25,045 nt of DNA. Source: Flavobacteriaceae bacterium. GTDB lineage: Bacteria > Bacteroidota > Bacteroidia > Flavobacteriales > Flavobacteriaceae. The stretch spans positions 1 through 25,045 of the forward strand of contig JAENXB010000008.1 of assembly GCA_016649785.1 (NCBI GenBank), given 5' to 3'. Below the pieces are notes generated by a model. That model did no database searches, had not been told where the DNA came from, and worked only from the letters and a program-made list of their open reading frames with translations. Positions 1 through 8,421 of this stretch are shown here, one piece after another. Each line of letters begins with the position of its first letter. The stretch's first letter is position 1. A program made the position numbers and the translations under genes.

Positions 1-179
1 ATTTCACGGTCTAACTTTATGCATGGACCACACCAGTCGGAGCCCTGAAAGACCAATACAATATTTTGATTTTTTTTCGACGCCAAAATCTTGGCTTCTT
101 CAAAATTTGTAGTCCAATCCTGGGCAAAAATCGCGCTGGTACTCAGTAGAAATAATATTAAAAAGGATATTTTTTTCAT
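1..179 (-). CDS. Secreted thioredoxin-like protein (partial, 3' end outside window)
   Basis: Reading the minus strand from an ATG at 179 gives about 59 residues before the window ends. They start with a signal peptide (Lys-Lys, a hydrophobic run, then a likely cut after SAIFAQ). A thioredoxin-fold start follows, with the redox motif WCGPC (Cys50 and Cys53) inside FQGSDWCGPCIKLDRE. The FQGSDWCGPC context is typical of short periplasmic thioredoxin_7-type proteins of Bacteroidetes, which reduce or isomerise disulfides outside the cytoplasm. Only the N-terminal half is visible, so the exact subfamily cannot be fixed. It is transcribed in the same direction as the upstream efflux operon but 267 bp away, so it probably has its own promoter. 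Confidence 0.8.
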   Translation of the reverse strand, partial: MKKISFLILFLLSTSAIFAQDWTTNFEEAKILASKKNQNIVLVFQGSDWCGPCIKLDRE

Positions 180-446
180 TATTTTTTAAATTTAACAGTT
201 TAAAATGAGTTTTTTTTTATTCTTGTAAGAAGGTTTGTACCTTCAAAAAAATGAATGGGTTCGATTAATTAATAACGCCATTCCTTTTAATTTATTTAGT
301 ATAGACTCATTAGTATTAGATAATTCGAAATAATTACAAGTCTAATTTATATTTTTTTGTTAAATTGATATAAATATAACATTGTCAGCTAGTTGGTATT
401 TTATTTCATTATTAAAAAAAATTATTATTGAGACAATCAGCTTAAT
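180..446. other. Intergenic, AT-rich, with one short perfect hairpin
   Basis: This gap separates the adaptor gene from the thioredoxin-like gene. It contains no convincing reading frame. The only structure I see is GAAGGT-TTGT-ACCTTC at 229-244, a 6-bp inverted repeat with a 4-nt loop, 50 bp upstream of the thioredoxin ATG. It is not followed by a U-run on the minus strand, so it is not a typical terminator. It could be an operator or chance. Confidence 0.4.
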
Positions 447-1628
447 TTACTCTTTAATTAAATTGAAAGCTCCCTTCACTAAAAATTCAGAATTTTTATT
501 AAAATCCCCGGGTTTCTTTATTTCAGTAAATCCATTTGCCGTTTTTCCAACCTGAATCTCTTTTCTATCAAATTTTATTCCATCTGTATCTTCCCCGGTT
601 TTTATCAGGACGTAATGTTTATCTTCCAAATTGACAATGGCTTCATTAGGTAAAGCAGGTAAAGAATCGGAAGTAGTGAAAATTTCAGCTTCCACATACA
701 TTCCCGGGGCAAAGAGCCTTACTTCATCATCATTGGTTAAATGCCCGTGGACATTGGCGGTTCTTTTTTGAGCATCAATAGATTTACTGATCAGATAAAC
801 CTTGGCCTGATAATATTTACTTCCTTCTTTTTGTAGCCTGAATTGAATTGGTTGTCCGATTTCAACTTGCGGAAAATCTGTTTCAAAAATGTTCAGTTCT
901 ATATGTAAATGATCTGGGTTGGTAATGGTTACTGCTATATCGGCAGGGTTTAAGAACATTCCTTTTTCGGCATGTACTGAAGTGATATATCCGCTTATTG
1001 GCGCTGTTACTGAAATTGTGGAACGTATGGAGTTTTCGGTAATGTTATTGGGATTGATGTTCATCAGACCCAATTTCTTTTTCAAGGATTCGTAGCTAGC
1101 GGATGTTACCCGGTATTCGCTTTCTGCCTTGAGAAAATTTTTCCGGGAGGTTACATTGTCTTTTACCAGTTCTTTTTGGCGTTCAAAATCACTCTTTAAA
1201 TAGCCTAACTGCGCTTTCGCTACCAGGAAATCTTCCTGTAATTGTACATATTCAGGATTCTCCAGGGTGAATAAAAGCTGCCCCTTTTTTACTTCCTGAC
1301 CTGGCAGAAGACTTAATTCTTTTACATAACCACCAAAATAAGCACTTACAGAAGCTTTGTTTTCCGGCGGCACGTCAAACATCCCATTGGTTTTAACCGT
1401 TTGGTGGAATTCCTGTTTTGAAAGTTTGCCCAATTCCATTTTGGAGGAAGAAAACTGCGAGGGCGTTATGCTCACAACTCCAGAATTCACTTTGTCTTCA
1501 AGCTGAATGGGCTGGTTGGAATCCTTACCGGAATTACAGGAAATTAATGTGAGCATTACAAAGGTAAAAAGTCCATACACTTTCATTGGAATTCGCTTTT
1601 TATGTTCAATTTGTTTCATTTGTTTCAT
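447..1628 (-). CDS. Efflux RND periplasmic adaptor lipoprotein (CusB/CzcB type)
   Basis: This is the membrane-fusion subunit linking the metal pump encoded just upstream to the outer-membrane channel. The N-terminus has a lipoprotein signal with lipobox LISC (Cys31 from the first Met). A biotinyl-lipoyl half follows at about 91-124 (YVKELSLLPGQEVKKGQLLF), then a coiled-coil hairpin at about 126-189. The second lipoyl half is at about 205-236 (TAPISGYITSVHAEKGMFL), followed by beta-barrel and membrane-proximal domains. The 393 residues fit the family. The start is ambiguous: ATGAAACAA is tandemly duplicated at the 5' end, and a third Met (residue 15, position 1586) would give a more standard signal peptide. 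The gene begins 21 bp after the pump gene ends, so the two are co-transcribed. No extra metal-binding domain is visible. Confidence 0.9.
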   Translation of the reverse strand: MKQMKQIEHKKRIPMKVYGLFTFVMLTLISCNSGKDSNQPIQLEDKVNSGVVSITPSQFSSSKMELGKLSKQEFHQTVKTNGMFDVPPENKASVSAYFGGYVKELSLLPGQEVKKGQLLFTLENPEYVQLQEDFLVAKAQLGYLKSDFERQKELVKDNVTSRKNFLKAESEYRVTSASYESLKKKLGLMNINPNNITENSIRSTISVTAPISGYITSVHAEKGMFLNPADIAVTITNPDHLHIELNIFETDFPQVEIGQPIQFRLQKEGSKYYQAKVYLISKSIDAQKRTANVHGHLTNDDEVRLFAPGMYVEAEIFTTSDSLPALPNEAIVNLEDKHYVLIKTGEDTDGIKFDRKEIQVGKTANGFTEIKKPGDFNKNSEFLVKGAFNLIKE

Positions 1629-1649
1629 TTTTTATAGTTCTATCCAAGG

Positions 1650-4600
1650 CTAATTGATGAGATAATTAGCTTCCAATACCGTATTGTTATACTGGAGGAG
1701 ATTTTCCAGATAGTTCCCTTCTATGTTTTTTGCATTTTCCAGTAACTGCACATATTGTAAAAAGTTGATCTCTCCGTTTTGGAAAGCCTTTTCGGCATTG
1801 GAAAACAATTCTTGAGCGAGAATTTTTCCCTGATCTTCATAATAGGAAATCCCTTCTTCAAATTTCGACAGATCCGACAACAAGCTTTGGTAGTGAATTT
1901 TTAAAGTGGATCTGTAATTTTCAAATTCGTCCTGAACAATCTGAGTTTCAGTTTTAGCTGCATTTATTTTTGCTTTTTGATTCCCAAACCAAAGCGGAAA
2001 AGCCATTCCTACCTGAAATCCCTGGTAGGTTCTTGAATTTTCAAAATTATTGGTTCCCTGAAATAACGAAACCTGAATATCCGGTAACAATTTTTGTCTT
2101 TCCAGGGATAAAGATGCTTCCGAAAGATCTTCCAGATCCTGATAATAGCTTATGCCGGGGTGGTTTTCAATATCCAGGGTTTGAAGTTGCAATTTTGGTA
2201 ATGCCTGGTTTGGGATTACGTAAGCCGAATCCGTTTGCATCCATTTTTTTAATTCCAAATACGATTTATTCATATTTTCCTGGCCTTGCTTCAGTAGGAT
2301 CTCAATTTCTTTTTGTTTGGATTCTGCTGTAAGTTTTTCAAGATAATTGGTTTCACCCACCTCATATCTTCGATTTGAGGCGTAAGCGAATTGGGAATAC
2401 AAACTATCCAGGTAAGCATAGTTTTTTACTGTGTTTTGCCAGTACAAAACCCTGTAATAGGCCTGGGAAACTTCTTTGGTGATCAGTCTGCTATCCAAAG
2501 CGAATTGTTGTTGGGAGAGCGCAGCTTTTCCTTTCTGAACATTTCGTTGAGCGCCATAAATTGTAGGGAATTGCATGGTTTGACTTAGCCCCCAAACCTT
2601 AAGGGGTTGCCTGTTTTCGGCAAGGTTATTTTCATCATATTGATAATAGACCTGAGTTTTATCAATATCGAAAGCTGTACCTACCAGTTGTTCATTTTGC
2701 TGAACTCTTGCGGCAGATGCTTTTAAAGCTTTGTTATTTTTCAGGGAAATTTGAATTGCTTGTTCTATCGTTAGAGGTTTCTCTTGTGCATTTCCCATGA
2801 AAGGAATTCCAATCAGAAAAAGCAATAGGAGTGAGGTTTTTCCCGGTTTGAGTTTTGGATGATGTCCTTTCCTGTCAAAAATTGCATAGAGTACCGGAAG
2901 GACTATCAAGGTTAGCGCAGTGGCCGTGATCAAACCTCCCACTACTACTGTGGCGAGCGGGCGTTGTACTTCGGCCCCGGCAGAAGTGGAAATAGCCATC
3001 GGTAAAAATCCCAATGCGGCAGCTGCTGCGGTAAGCAAAACCGGACGAAGTCTGTCTCGTGTTCCCATAATGATCCTTTTGTTTATATCGTGAATTCCCT
3101 GGGCTTTGAGCTCCTTAAAATGTTCTATAAGCACAATCCCATTCAATACAGCGATTCCAAATAATGCGATAAATCCAACCCCGGCAGAAATGCTAAATGG
3201 CATTCCGCGGAGGTATAACAGCAGTACGCCACCAACGGCCGCCATAGGAATGGCGCTGTAGATTATAAGGGCTTCCTTAACCGAGTTGAAAGCAAAATAC
3301 AGGAGGATAAAAATCAAAACCAACGCAACCGGAACTGCGACGAAAAGCCGCTCTTTTGCACTGCGCAGGTTTTGGAACTGACCTCCATAGGTGATGCTGT
3401 ACCCAGTGGGAAGTTCAATATCCCGTTCGATGATGGCTTGAACATCTTTTACTACCGATTCTAAATCGCGGTTTCTCACATTTACGCCAATCACAATTCT
3501 TCGCTTGGTATCATCGCGGGAGATTTTTGCAGGCCCTTTGCTATAACTGATGGTTGCAAATTCGCTTAAAGGCAGTTTGTTTCCATTTGGCAATAGAACT
3601 GATGCGGTTTTTATGTTGTCTATATCCTTTCGGTTGTCATCGTCAAAACGAACAATTAAATCGAATTGTTTTTCACCTTCAAAGACGATCCCCGCAGATT
3701 TTCCTGCGAAACCGGTGGTAATTAGATTGTTCAGATCTTCTACGTTAAGACCGTATTTGGCAATTTTTTGACGGTCAAACTCCACCGACATCTGTGGCAG
3801 ACCAGTGACCTTTTCCACAATAATGTCTACAGCCCCGTCCACGTCCTGAATGGCTTTTTGAACTTCCTGGCCTTTTTTATAGAGCATCTCCAAATCTTCC
3901 CCAAATATTTTAATAGCCAGATCTGCGCGAACCCCGGTGATCAATTCATTGAAACGCATTTCAATGGGTTGGGTAAATTCAAATTCAATTCCCGGAATCT
4001 CAGAAAGTGCAGTTTTAAATTTTTCAGCCAGTTCATCCTTGCTTTCCGCAGAAACCCATTCGCTTTTTGGTTTGAGTTTAATGATGACATCGCTCTCTTC
4101 CATAGACATTGGATCTGTAGGAACCTCGGCGGCGCCTATGCGGCTTACCACCTGATCTACCTCGGGAAAGGTTTTGAGTATTTTTTCTATTGAAGTGGTA
4201 GTTTCTATGGTTTTGGTAAGGGTCGTTCCTGTTTTTAAAACCGGTTGAATTACAAAATCACCCTCATCAAGGGTTGGAACAAATTCCCCACCCATTCTGG
4301 TGAAAAGAATTCCCACGCCTATCAAAAGTGTAATTGCCATTCCCAATACCAAATTCTTTCTCCGAAGTGCCCAAACAATGGTTGGAGAATACTTTTCTTC
4401 AAGAAAGTGGATGAGCCTGGAGGAAATGGTTTTCTTGCTGGGATCCGTTGGTTTTAAAAACATGGAGGCAACTACGGGAACATAGGTGAAACACATAAGC
4501 ATAGCGCCGATGAGCGCAAAACAAAAAACCAAAGCCATTGGGCGGAACATTTTTCCTTCTACATTGACCAGGGAGAGAATGGGAATAAATACGATAATGA

Positions 4601-5978
4601 TGATCAATTGCCCAAAAACAGCCGAGCGCATCATTTTCGTAGCACCCTGAAATGTTATCTTATTGATTAAATTTTGCCTTTCTTCTTTTGGCAACTCCAG
4701 GATCTGAGCTCTTTCACTTGTTATTTTAAAGGCGATAAACTCAACAATAATTACGGCTCCGTCAATAATGATCCCGAAGTCTATTGCTCCTAAGCTCATT
4801 AAGTTGGCATCCACTTTAAAAATATACATAAGGGAAAGGGCGAACAATAAAGAGAGGGGGATTACAGAGGCTACCACCAACCCGGAGCGGAGATTTCCTA
4901 AAAGCAGGACCACCACAAAAATGACGATCAAACATCCTAAGATCAGGTTTTCAGCAATGGTAAAGGTAGTTTTGCCAATAAGTTCACTGCGTTCCAGAAA
5001 ACCGTTGATGTAAATTCCTTTGGGAAGGGAGCTTTCTATTTCAGATACACGCTGTTTGACTGCTTCGATAACGGCCTTTGAGTTGGCATCCTTGAGCATC
5101 ATGATCTGGCCCAATACTTTTTCGCCTTCTCCATTACCGGTAATTGCCCCAAAACGATTTGCTTTTCCAAAGCCTACCTTTGCGACGTTTTTAACTAATA
5201 TGGGCGTGCCATCCCTGTTCTCCACTAAAATGTTTTCAATATCTTCCAGAGAAGAAACCAAACCTTCCCCTCGTATAAAAAAGGTTTCATTTGTTTTTTC
5301 AATATACCCCCCGCCGGCAACGCTGTTGTTCTTTTCTATAGCCGTAAATACTTCACTGATGGAGAGATTTAGGGATCTCAATCGCTCCGGATTAACAGCT
5401 ACTTCGTATTGTTTGAGATGACCCCCCCAGGTATTGACCTCTACCACGCCCGGAATTCCGGAAAGTTGCCGTTTTACCACCCAATCCTGGATGGTGCGCA
5501 ATTCCATAATGGAATATTGATCCTTGTAATGATCCTCAACTTCCAGGGTGTATTGGTAAATTTCACCCAGACCGGTGGAGATGGGCCCCATAAAAGGCAC
5601 GCCAAAGGCTGCGGGGATCTTTTCTTCTGCACTTTTTAGTTTTTCTGCGATCAGTTGCCGGGGGAGGTAAGTCCCCATCTTGTCTTCAAAAACAATGGTA
5701 ACCACCGAAAGACCGAATTTTGAAACGGATCTTATTTCTACCACTCCGGGTAAATTCGCCATTTCCAGTTCTACAGGATAGGTTAGAAATTTTTCCACAT
5801 CCTGGGTGGCCAGGTTTCGGGATGTGGTGATCACCTGTACCTGGTTGTTGGTTATATCCGGAACAGCACCAATGGGAATATTGAACAAGGAATAGGTCCC
5901 AAAACCAATAATGCCCAGGGTAAAAAGCAGAACGATCAGTTTGTGGTGAATGCTGTATTGGATGATCTTTTCTAACAT
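1650..5978 (-). CDS. CzcA-type heavy-metal RND efflux pump fused to a TolC/CzcC outer-membrane domain
   Basis: Residues 1 to about 1035 form a complete proton-driven heavy-metal RND pump: TM1 near 12-32, large periplasmic loops, and the TM4 charge-relay motif at 400-414 (DFGIIIDGAVIIVEF; Asp400, Asp406, Glu413). The Asp/Asp/Glu pattern resembles the divalent-cation (Co/Zn/Cd) pumps more than the Cu/Ag CusA class, which has Ala and DAA there. Residues 1047-1065 form a signal-peptide-like stretch ending GNAQ, and about 1066-1442 is a TolC-family coiled-coil channel protein (CzcC type). There is no stop between the parts. Such fusions occur in Bacteroidetes and supply the whole tripartite pump from two genes with the adaptor downstream. 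A TACTTTTG box and a direct-repeat operator lie upstream. Confidence 0.93.
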   Translation of the reverse strand: MLEKIIQYSIHHKLIVLLFTLGIIGFGTYSLFNIPIGAVPDITNNQVQVITTSRNLATQDVEKFLTYPVELEMANLPGVVEIRSVSKFGLSVVTIVFEDKMGTYLPRQLIAEKLKSAEEKIPAAFGVPFMGPISTGLGEIYQYTLEVEDHYKDQYSIMELRTIQDWVVKRQLSGIPGVVEVNTWGGHLKQYEVAVNPERLRSLNLSISEVFTAIEKNNSVAGGGYIEKTNETFFIRGEGLVSSLEDIENILVENRDGTPILVKNVAKVGFGKANRFGAITGNGEGEKVLGQIMMLKDANSKAVIEAVKQRVSEIESSLPKGIYINGFLERSELIGKTTFTIAENLILGCLIVIFVVVLLLGNLRSGLVVASVIPLSLLFALSLMYIFKVDANLMSLGAIDFGIIIDGAVIIVEFIAFKITSERAQILELPKEERQNLINKITFQGATKMMRSAVFGQLIIIIVFIPILSLVNVEGKMFRPMALVFCFALIGAMLMCFTYVPVVASMFLKPTDPSKKTISSRLIHFLEEKYSPTIVWALRRKNLVLGMAITLLIGVGILFTRMGGEFVPTLDEGDFVIQPVLKTGTTLTKTIETTTSIEKILKTFPEVDQVVSRIGAAEVPTDPMSMEESDVIIKLKPKSEWVSAESKDELAEKFKTALSEIPGIEFEFTQPIEMRFNELITGVRADLAIKIFGEDLEMLYKKGQEVQKAIQDVDGAVDIIVEKVTGLPQMSVEFDRQKIAKYGLNVEDLNNLITTGFAGKSAGIVFEGEKQFDLIVRFDDDNRKDIDNIKTASVLLPNGNKLPLSEFATISYSKGPAKISRDDTKRRIVIGVNVRNRDLESVVKDVQAIIERDIELPTGYSITYGGQFQNLRSAKERLFVAVPVALVLIFILLYFAFNSVKEALIIYSAIPMAAVGGVLLLYLRGMPFSISAGVGFIALFGIAVLNGIVLIEHFKELKAQGIHDINKRIIMGTRDRLRPVLLTAAAAALGFLPMAISTSAGAEVQRPLATVVVGGLITATALTLIVLPVLYAIFDRKGHHPKLKPGKTSLLLLFLIGIPFMGNAQEKPLTIEQAIQISLKNNKALKASAARVQQNEQLVGTAFDIDKTQVYYQYDENNLAENRQPLKVWGLSQTMQFPTIYGAQRNVQKGKAALSQQQFALDSRLITKEVSQAYYRVLYWQNTVKNYAYLDSLYSQFAYASNRRYEVGETNYLEKLTAESKQKEIEILLKQGQENMNKSYLELKKWMQTDSAYVIPNQALPKLQLQTLDIENHPGISYYQDLEDLSEASLSLERQKLLPDIQVSLFQGTNNFENSRTYQGFQVGMAFPLWFGNQKAKINAAKTETQIVQDEFENYRSTLKIHYQSLLSDLSKFEEGISYYEDQGKILAQELFSNAEKAFQNGEINFLQYVQLLENAKNIEGNYLENLLQYNNTVLEANYLIN

Positions 5979-6003
5979 CTAAATGCGTTTAAATTCAACA
6001 AAT

Positions 6004-6011
6004 CAAAAGTA
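6004..6011 (-). promoter_or_regulatory. Predicted -7 promoter box of the metal pump operon
   Basis: The minus strand reads TACTTTTG, a full match to the Bacteroidetes -7 consensus TAnnTTTG. Transcription would start near 5997, giving a leader of about 20 nt before the pump ATG at 5978. The direct-repeat operator begins 33 bp further upstream, at 6044. Confidence 0.55.
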
Positions 6012-6030
6012 GACAGGCAGTCTAAGTGGC

Positions 6031-6271
6031 TTATAAAGGTTTTCTTAAGATTTGCTTAAGATCTAAGTTGTTTTCAATTATACTTTTCCCTATTAAATAT
6101 AAGAATATATGACCAGTATTTGTAAGAAGCTGTAGATAGAATGTGGCATTCTTATAAAATTTATTATTGCTGAAAAGACCCGTTATTTCCAAAAGAAACC
6201 CTACCATTAATAAGGCAATAGGAAAATGAATGATCATTGATTGAAGGTGAGTTGTGGAATTTGAATATTTT
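6031..6271 (-). pseudogene. Decayed DUF2231 membrane protein fragment
   Basis: A 68-codon frame (6031-6237) encodes MIIHFPIALLMVGFLLEI and later TGHIFLYLIG, matching the start of DUF2231, a multi-helix membrane protein family with a HxxxVHFPIAL N-terminus and usually about 150 residues. Homology-like sequence continues in frame upstream of the ATG (TTHLQS) without a usable start, up to a stop near 6271. Downstream the frame ends after two of the expected helices. The last codons overlap the direct-repeat operator of the pump gene. I read it as a remnant that now partly serves as promoter DNA. A tiny expressed protein cannot be excluded. It sits between the histidine kinase and pump genes, and has its own copy of the operator motif upstream. 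Confidence 0.55.
6044..6062 (-). promoter_or_regulatory. Direct-repeat operator upstream of the metal pump
   Basis: The plus strand reads CTTAAGAT-TTG-CTTAAGAT: two identical 8-bp half-sites (6044-6051, 6055-6062) with an 11-bp period. OmpR/PhoB-family regulators bind direct repeats about one helical turn apart. The site lies 33 bp upstream of the pump's predicted -7 box, a position suited to an activator. Related copies precede the response regulator and the DUF2231 remnant. Confidence 0.6.
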
Positions 6272-6285
6272 TAAAGAAAAAGAAT

Positions 6286-6293
6286 CAAATGTG
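6286..6293 (-). promoter_or_regulatory. Possible -7 box of the DUF2231 remnant
   Basis: The minus strand reads CACATTTG, one mismatch from TAnnTTTG. It lies 34 bp from the proximal edge of the third direct-repeat motif, matching the spacing at the other two promoters to within 1 bp. On its own it would be weak evidence. Confidence 0.3.
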
Positions 6294-6326
6294 CATCTGC
6301 GTATCTTTGGTTTATCTGAAGGCTTC

Positions 6327-6345
6327 CTTAAGATAGCATTAAAAT
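6327..6345 (-). promoter_or_regulatory. Degenerate direct-repeat operator upstream of the DUF2231 remnant
   Basis: CTTAAGAT at 6327-6334 is followed one 11-bp period later by ATTAAAAT (6338-6345; 6 of 8 matches). It overlaps the last codons and stop of the histidine kinase gene. It is the third member of the motif set in this locus. Confidence 0.45.
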
Positions 6346-7712
6346 CTAACCAGAAATCTGGTGCCCTTGTTTAATTCACTTTCCACAGCAATGGTTGCAT
6401 TGATGGCGAGTGCCGCTTTTTTGGCGATGGAAAGCCCCAGTCCATTTCCAATAATATCTTTGTGAAGTAAAGCCTCCGAACGGAAAAAAGGATTAAATAT
6501 CTTTTCCAGGTCTTCCTTTTTAATACCTATTCCCTCATCTTTTATCGCACACTCAAGACCTCTTTCATTCCTATTCAAAGAGATGGTTATTTCCGAATTG
6601 GCTTTTGAATATTTTATCGCATTGAGAACGATGTTATCTAAAATTAAATGAGAATAGTAAGAGGGCACCAAATCATTTTTGATTCCCTGACCGTTGAAAG
6701 TTACCCGCAGGTTTTTGGAGCTGATGGCTTTTGAATGGGAGTCTATAATTTCATTCACTATTTTAGTGAGTGATTCTTTCTCATTTTTAATTGTGGGTTT
6801 TTGAGAATCAAACCGCGCCAAAAGCAAAAGTTGCTCCAGGGTATCGGTCATTTTATCCACTTCGGTTAAAGATAATTTTACCTTATCCTCATATTCCTCA
6901 CGGGTTCTGGGTTTCCTGATCAACACCTCCAACGTGCCTCTCAAGGAGGAAAGCGGAGTTCGTAATTCATGCGAAGCATCTGAGGTGAATTGTTGCTCTC
7001 TTTGCAGGGTGTTTTCAATGCGGTTGAGCAGTTCATTGATAGATGCCGATAATTGATATAACTCGTCTTTGTTTGGGGGCAAAGCCACCCGTTCATTCAA
7101 AGTGTTTTTGGTAATTCTGTTGGTGGTGTTTGTGATGTTTTGAATGGGAATAATACTTCGCCCTGCCAGGTAACGGGAGACAAAAAATAACCCGAACAGG
7201 ACAATCGGAAATAAAATTAACAGCGTGTTCCTAAGGTTTAAAAGCACCATTTGTGAATCTTCCAGGGACATGGCGGCTATGATGTATCCTTTGATCTTAT
7301 CGTGATGTTCAATAGGGATCTGTACTTGCCGGATACTGCGATTATTCAGTTTGGAATTGAAATTTTCCCCTAAATTTTTTGATCCTTCAAAAGGAAGTAC
7401 TTCATCTTTTAAATTGGGCGATTTATCCATTAACCGTCCTGCAGCATCAATAATTTGTATAAACACGGGATTCATGTGTACTTCCCGGTGTTCTGTTTCT
7501 TCCCATTCTGCTTTGTTGGTAAAGTAGAGGATATTTTCTTTTATTTTAATTTCTTTGGTGTGCTTTCGCGCTTCAAAGGACAACACATTATCCAGGTTTT
7601 TATAGACAGCCTTTTGCACAATTAAATAAACGATACTAAATACCACGGCAATAATGATGGCGGTTGCCAGCATATAATAAAAAGCCAATCGGTTTTTGAA
7701 ACTCAAATTCAT
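6339..7712 (-). CDS. Sensor histidine kinase (CusS/CzcS-like)
   Basis: This 457-residue inner-membrane kinase probably senses periplasmic metal and phosphorylates the response regulator encoded immediately upstream. TM1 is at about 11-33, a periplasmic sensor loop at about 34-160, and TM2 at about 162-180. A HAMP region at about 181-235 leads to the HisKA H-box SDASHELRTPLSSLRG with His248. The ATPase domain has N-box LDNIVLNAIKYS (Asn360, Asn364), DEGIGI (392-397) and GNGLGLSIA (422-430). All catalytic boxes look intact. Its ATG overlaps the regulator's stop by 4 bp (ATGA), so they are translationally coupled. The sensor loop has His residues (for example 75, 79, 136, 137) but no obvious Met-rich or Cys motif. 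The metal is therefore inferred only from the neighbouring pump. Confidence 0.9.
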   Translation of the reverse strand: MNLSFKNRLAFYYMLATAIIIAVVFSIVYLIVQKAVYKNLDNVLSFEARKHTKEIKIKENILYFTNKAEWEETEHREVHMNPVFIQIIDAAGRLMDKSPNLKDEVLPFEGSKNLGENFNSKLNNRSIRQVQIPIEHHDKIKGYIIAAMSLEDSQMVLLNLRNTLLILFPIVLFGLFFVSRYLAGRSIIPIQNITNTTNRITKNTLNERVALPPNKDELYQLSASINELLNRIENTLQREQQFTSDASHELRTPLSSLRGTLEVLIRKPRTREEYEDKVKLSLTEVDKMTDTLEQLLLLARFDSQKPTIKNEKESLTKIVNEIIDSHSKAISSKNLRVTFNGQGIKNDLVPSYYSHLILDNIVLNAIKYSKANSEITISLNRNERGLECAIKDEGIGIKKEDLEKIFNPFFRSEALLHKDIIGNGLGLSIAKKAALAINATIAVESELNKGTRFLVRF

Positions 7713-8377
7713 TTTTCTTTTGCGATATATCCTATTCCTCTAACAGTTTGAATATATTCTTCATCTTCGTTAAAATGCAATTTTTTGCGCAGGGCGTTCA
7801 TATAAACATCAATAACACCGGTATTATAGTCAAAGTGAATGTCCCAAACGCTCTCTATAATCCTGCTTCTTCTGCATACTTTTCCTTTGTTGCGGATCAG
7901 GTATTCCAGCAGGGCAAATTCCTTTTGGGTGAGATGTACCTCTTCTTCGTTCTTGAAAACCTGGTGTGAATTTACATCCAGGCGAATGTTGCCTAAAGTA
8001 AATTGAAACTGTTCGCCGGTTTTGGTCCTTAGCTGCACCCGAATGCGCTCTAAAAGTTCTTCAAAATGAAAGGGTTTTTTGATATAGTCATTTGCCCCGG
8101 TTTGCAGGCCAAAAATAGTTTCATCTAAAGTGTCTTTCGCGGTTAGGAATATTACCGGGGTTTCTGAATTCACTTTTCGAAATTCCCTGCATATTTCAAT
8201 TCCGCTAATCCCTGGCAGCATCCAGTCCAATAAAAGGATGTCATATTCACCGGATAGCGCGAGTTCCAGACCCTTTTTTCCTTCTTCGGCAAGATCAACC
8301 GCAAAACATTCTTCCTCCAGACCTTGTTTCAGAAAACTTGAGATGCCGGGTTCATCTTCTACAATTAAGATTCTCAT
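7709..8377 (-). CDS. OmpR/PhoB-family response regulator (CusR/CzcR-like)
   Basis: This 222-residue regulator has an N-terminal receiver with the acidic pair Glu7/Asp8, phospho-acceptor Asp51 in LLLDWMLPG, Thr79 and Lys101 in YIKKPF. The winged-helix DNA-binding domain is at about 125-220 (LTQKEFALLEYLIRNKGKV ... VDVYMNALRKKL ... VRGIGYIA). It is complete and starts at the only reasonable ATG. It forms a two-gene unit with the histidine kinase. Winged-helix regulators of this family bind direct repeats, and such repeats sit upstream of this gene, the DUF2231 remnant and the pump gene. I infer that it activates the pump and autoregulates. Confidence 0.92.
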   Translation of the reverse strand: MRILIVEDEPGISSFLKQGLEEECFAVDLAEEGKKGLELALSGEYDILLLDWMLPGISGIEICREFRKVNSETPVIFLTAKDTLDETIFGLQTGANDYIKKPFHFEELLERIRVQLRTKTGEQFQFTLGNIRLDVNSHQVFKNEEEVHLTQKEFALLEYLIRNKGKVCRRSRIIESVWDIHFDYNTGVIDVYMNALRKKLHFNEDEEYIQTVRGIGYIAKEK

Positions 8378-8381
8378 AGTG

Positions 8382-8389
8382 CAAAAATG
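8382..8389 (-). promoter_or_regulatory. Possible -7 box of the response regulator gene
   Basis: The minus strand reads CATTTTTG, one mismatch from TAnnTTTG, 33 bp from the operator edge as at the pump promoter. Transcription would then start almost at the ATG (8377), implying a leaderless or nearly leaderless mRNA. An alternative, TATTTTTA at 8402-8409, has a normal leader length but breaks the shared spacing. Confidence 0.35.
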
Positions 8390-8421
8390 CGATTATTGGT
8401 CTAAAAATACATTAATGATTC

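Noticed and set aside
1970..5639. Many plus-strand open frames of 60-141 codons opposite the RND pump gene
   Set aside because: They are antisense shadows of a well-conserved pump gene, with no family features, signal sequences or own promoters.
6302..6309. Plus-strand TATCTTTG box antisense to the histidine kinase
   Set aside because: It matches the -7 consensus but drives no plus-strand gene, and the motif is short enough to arise by chance in AT-rich DNA.
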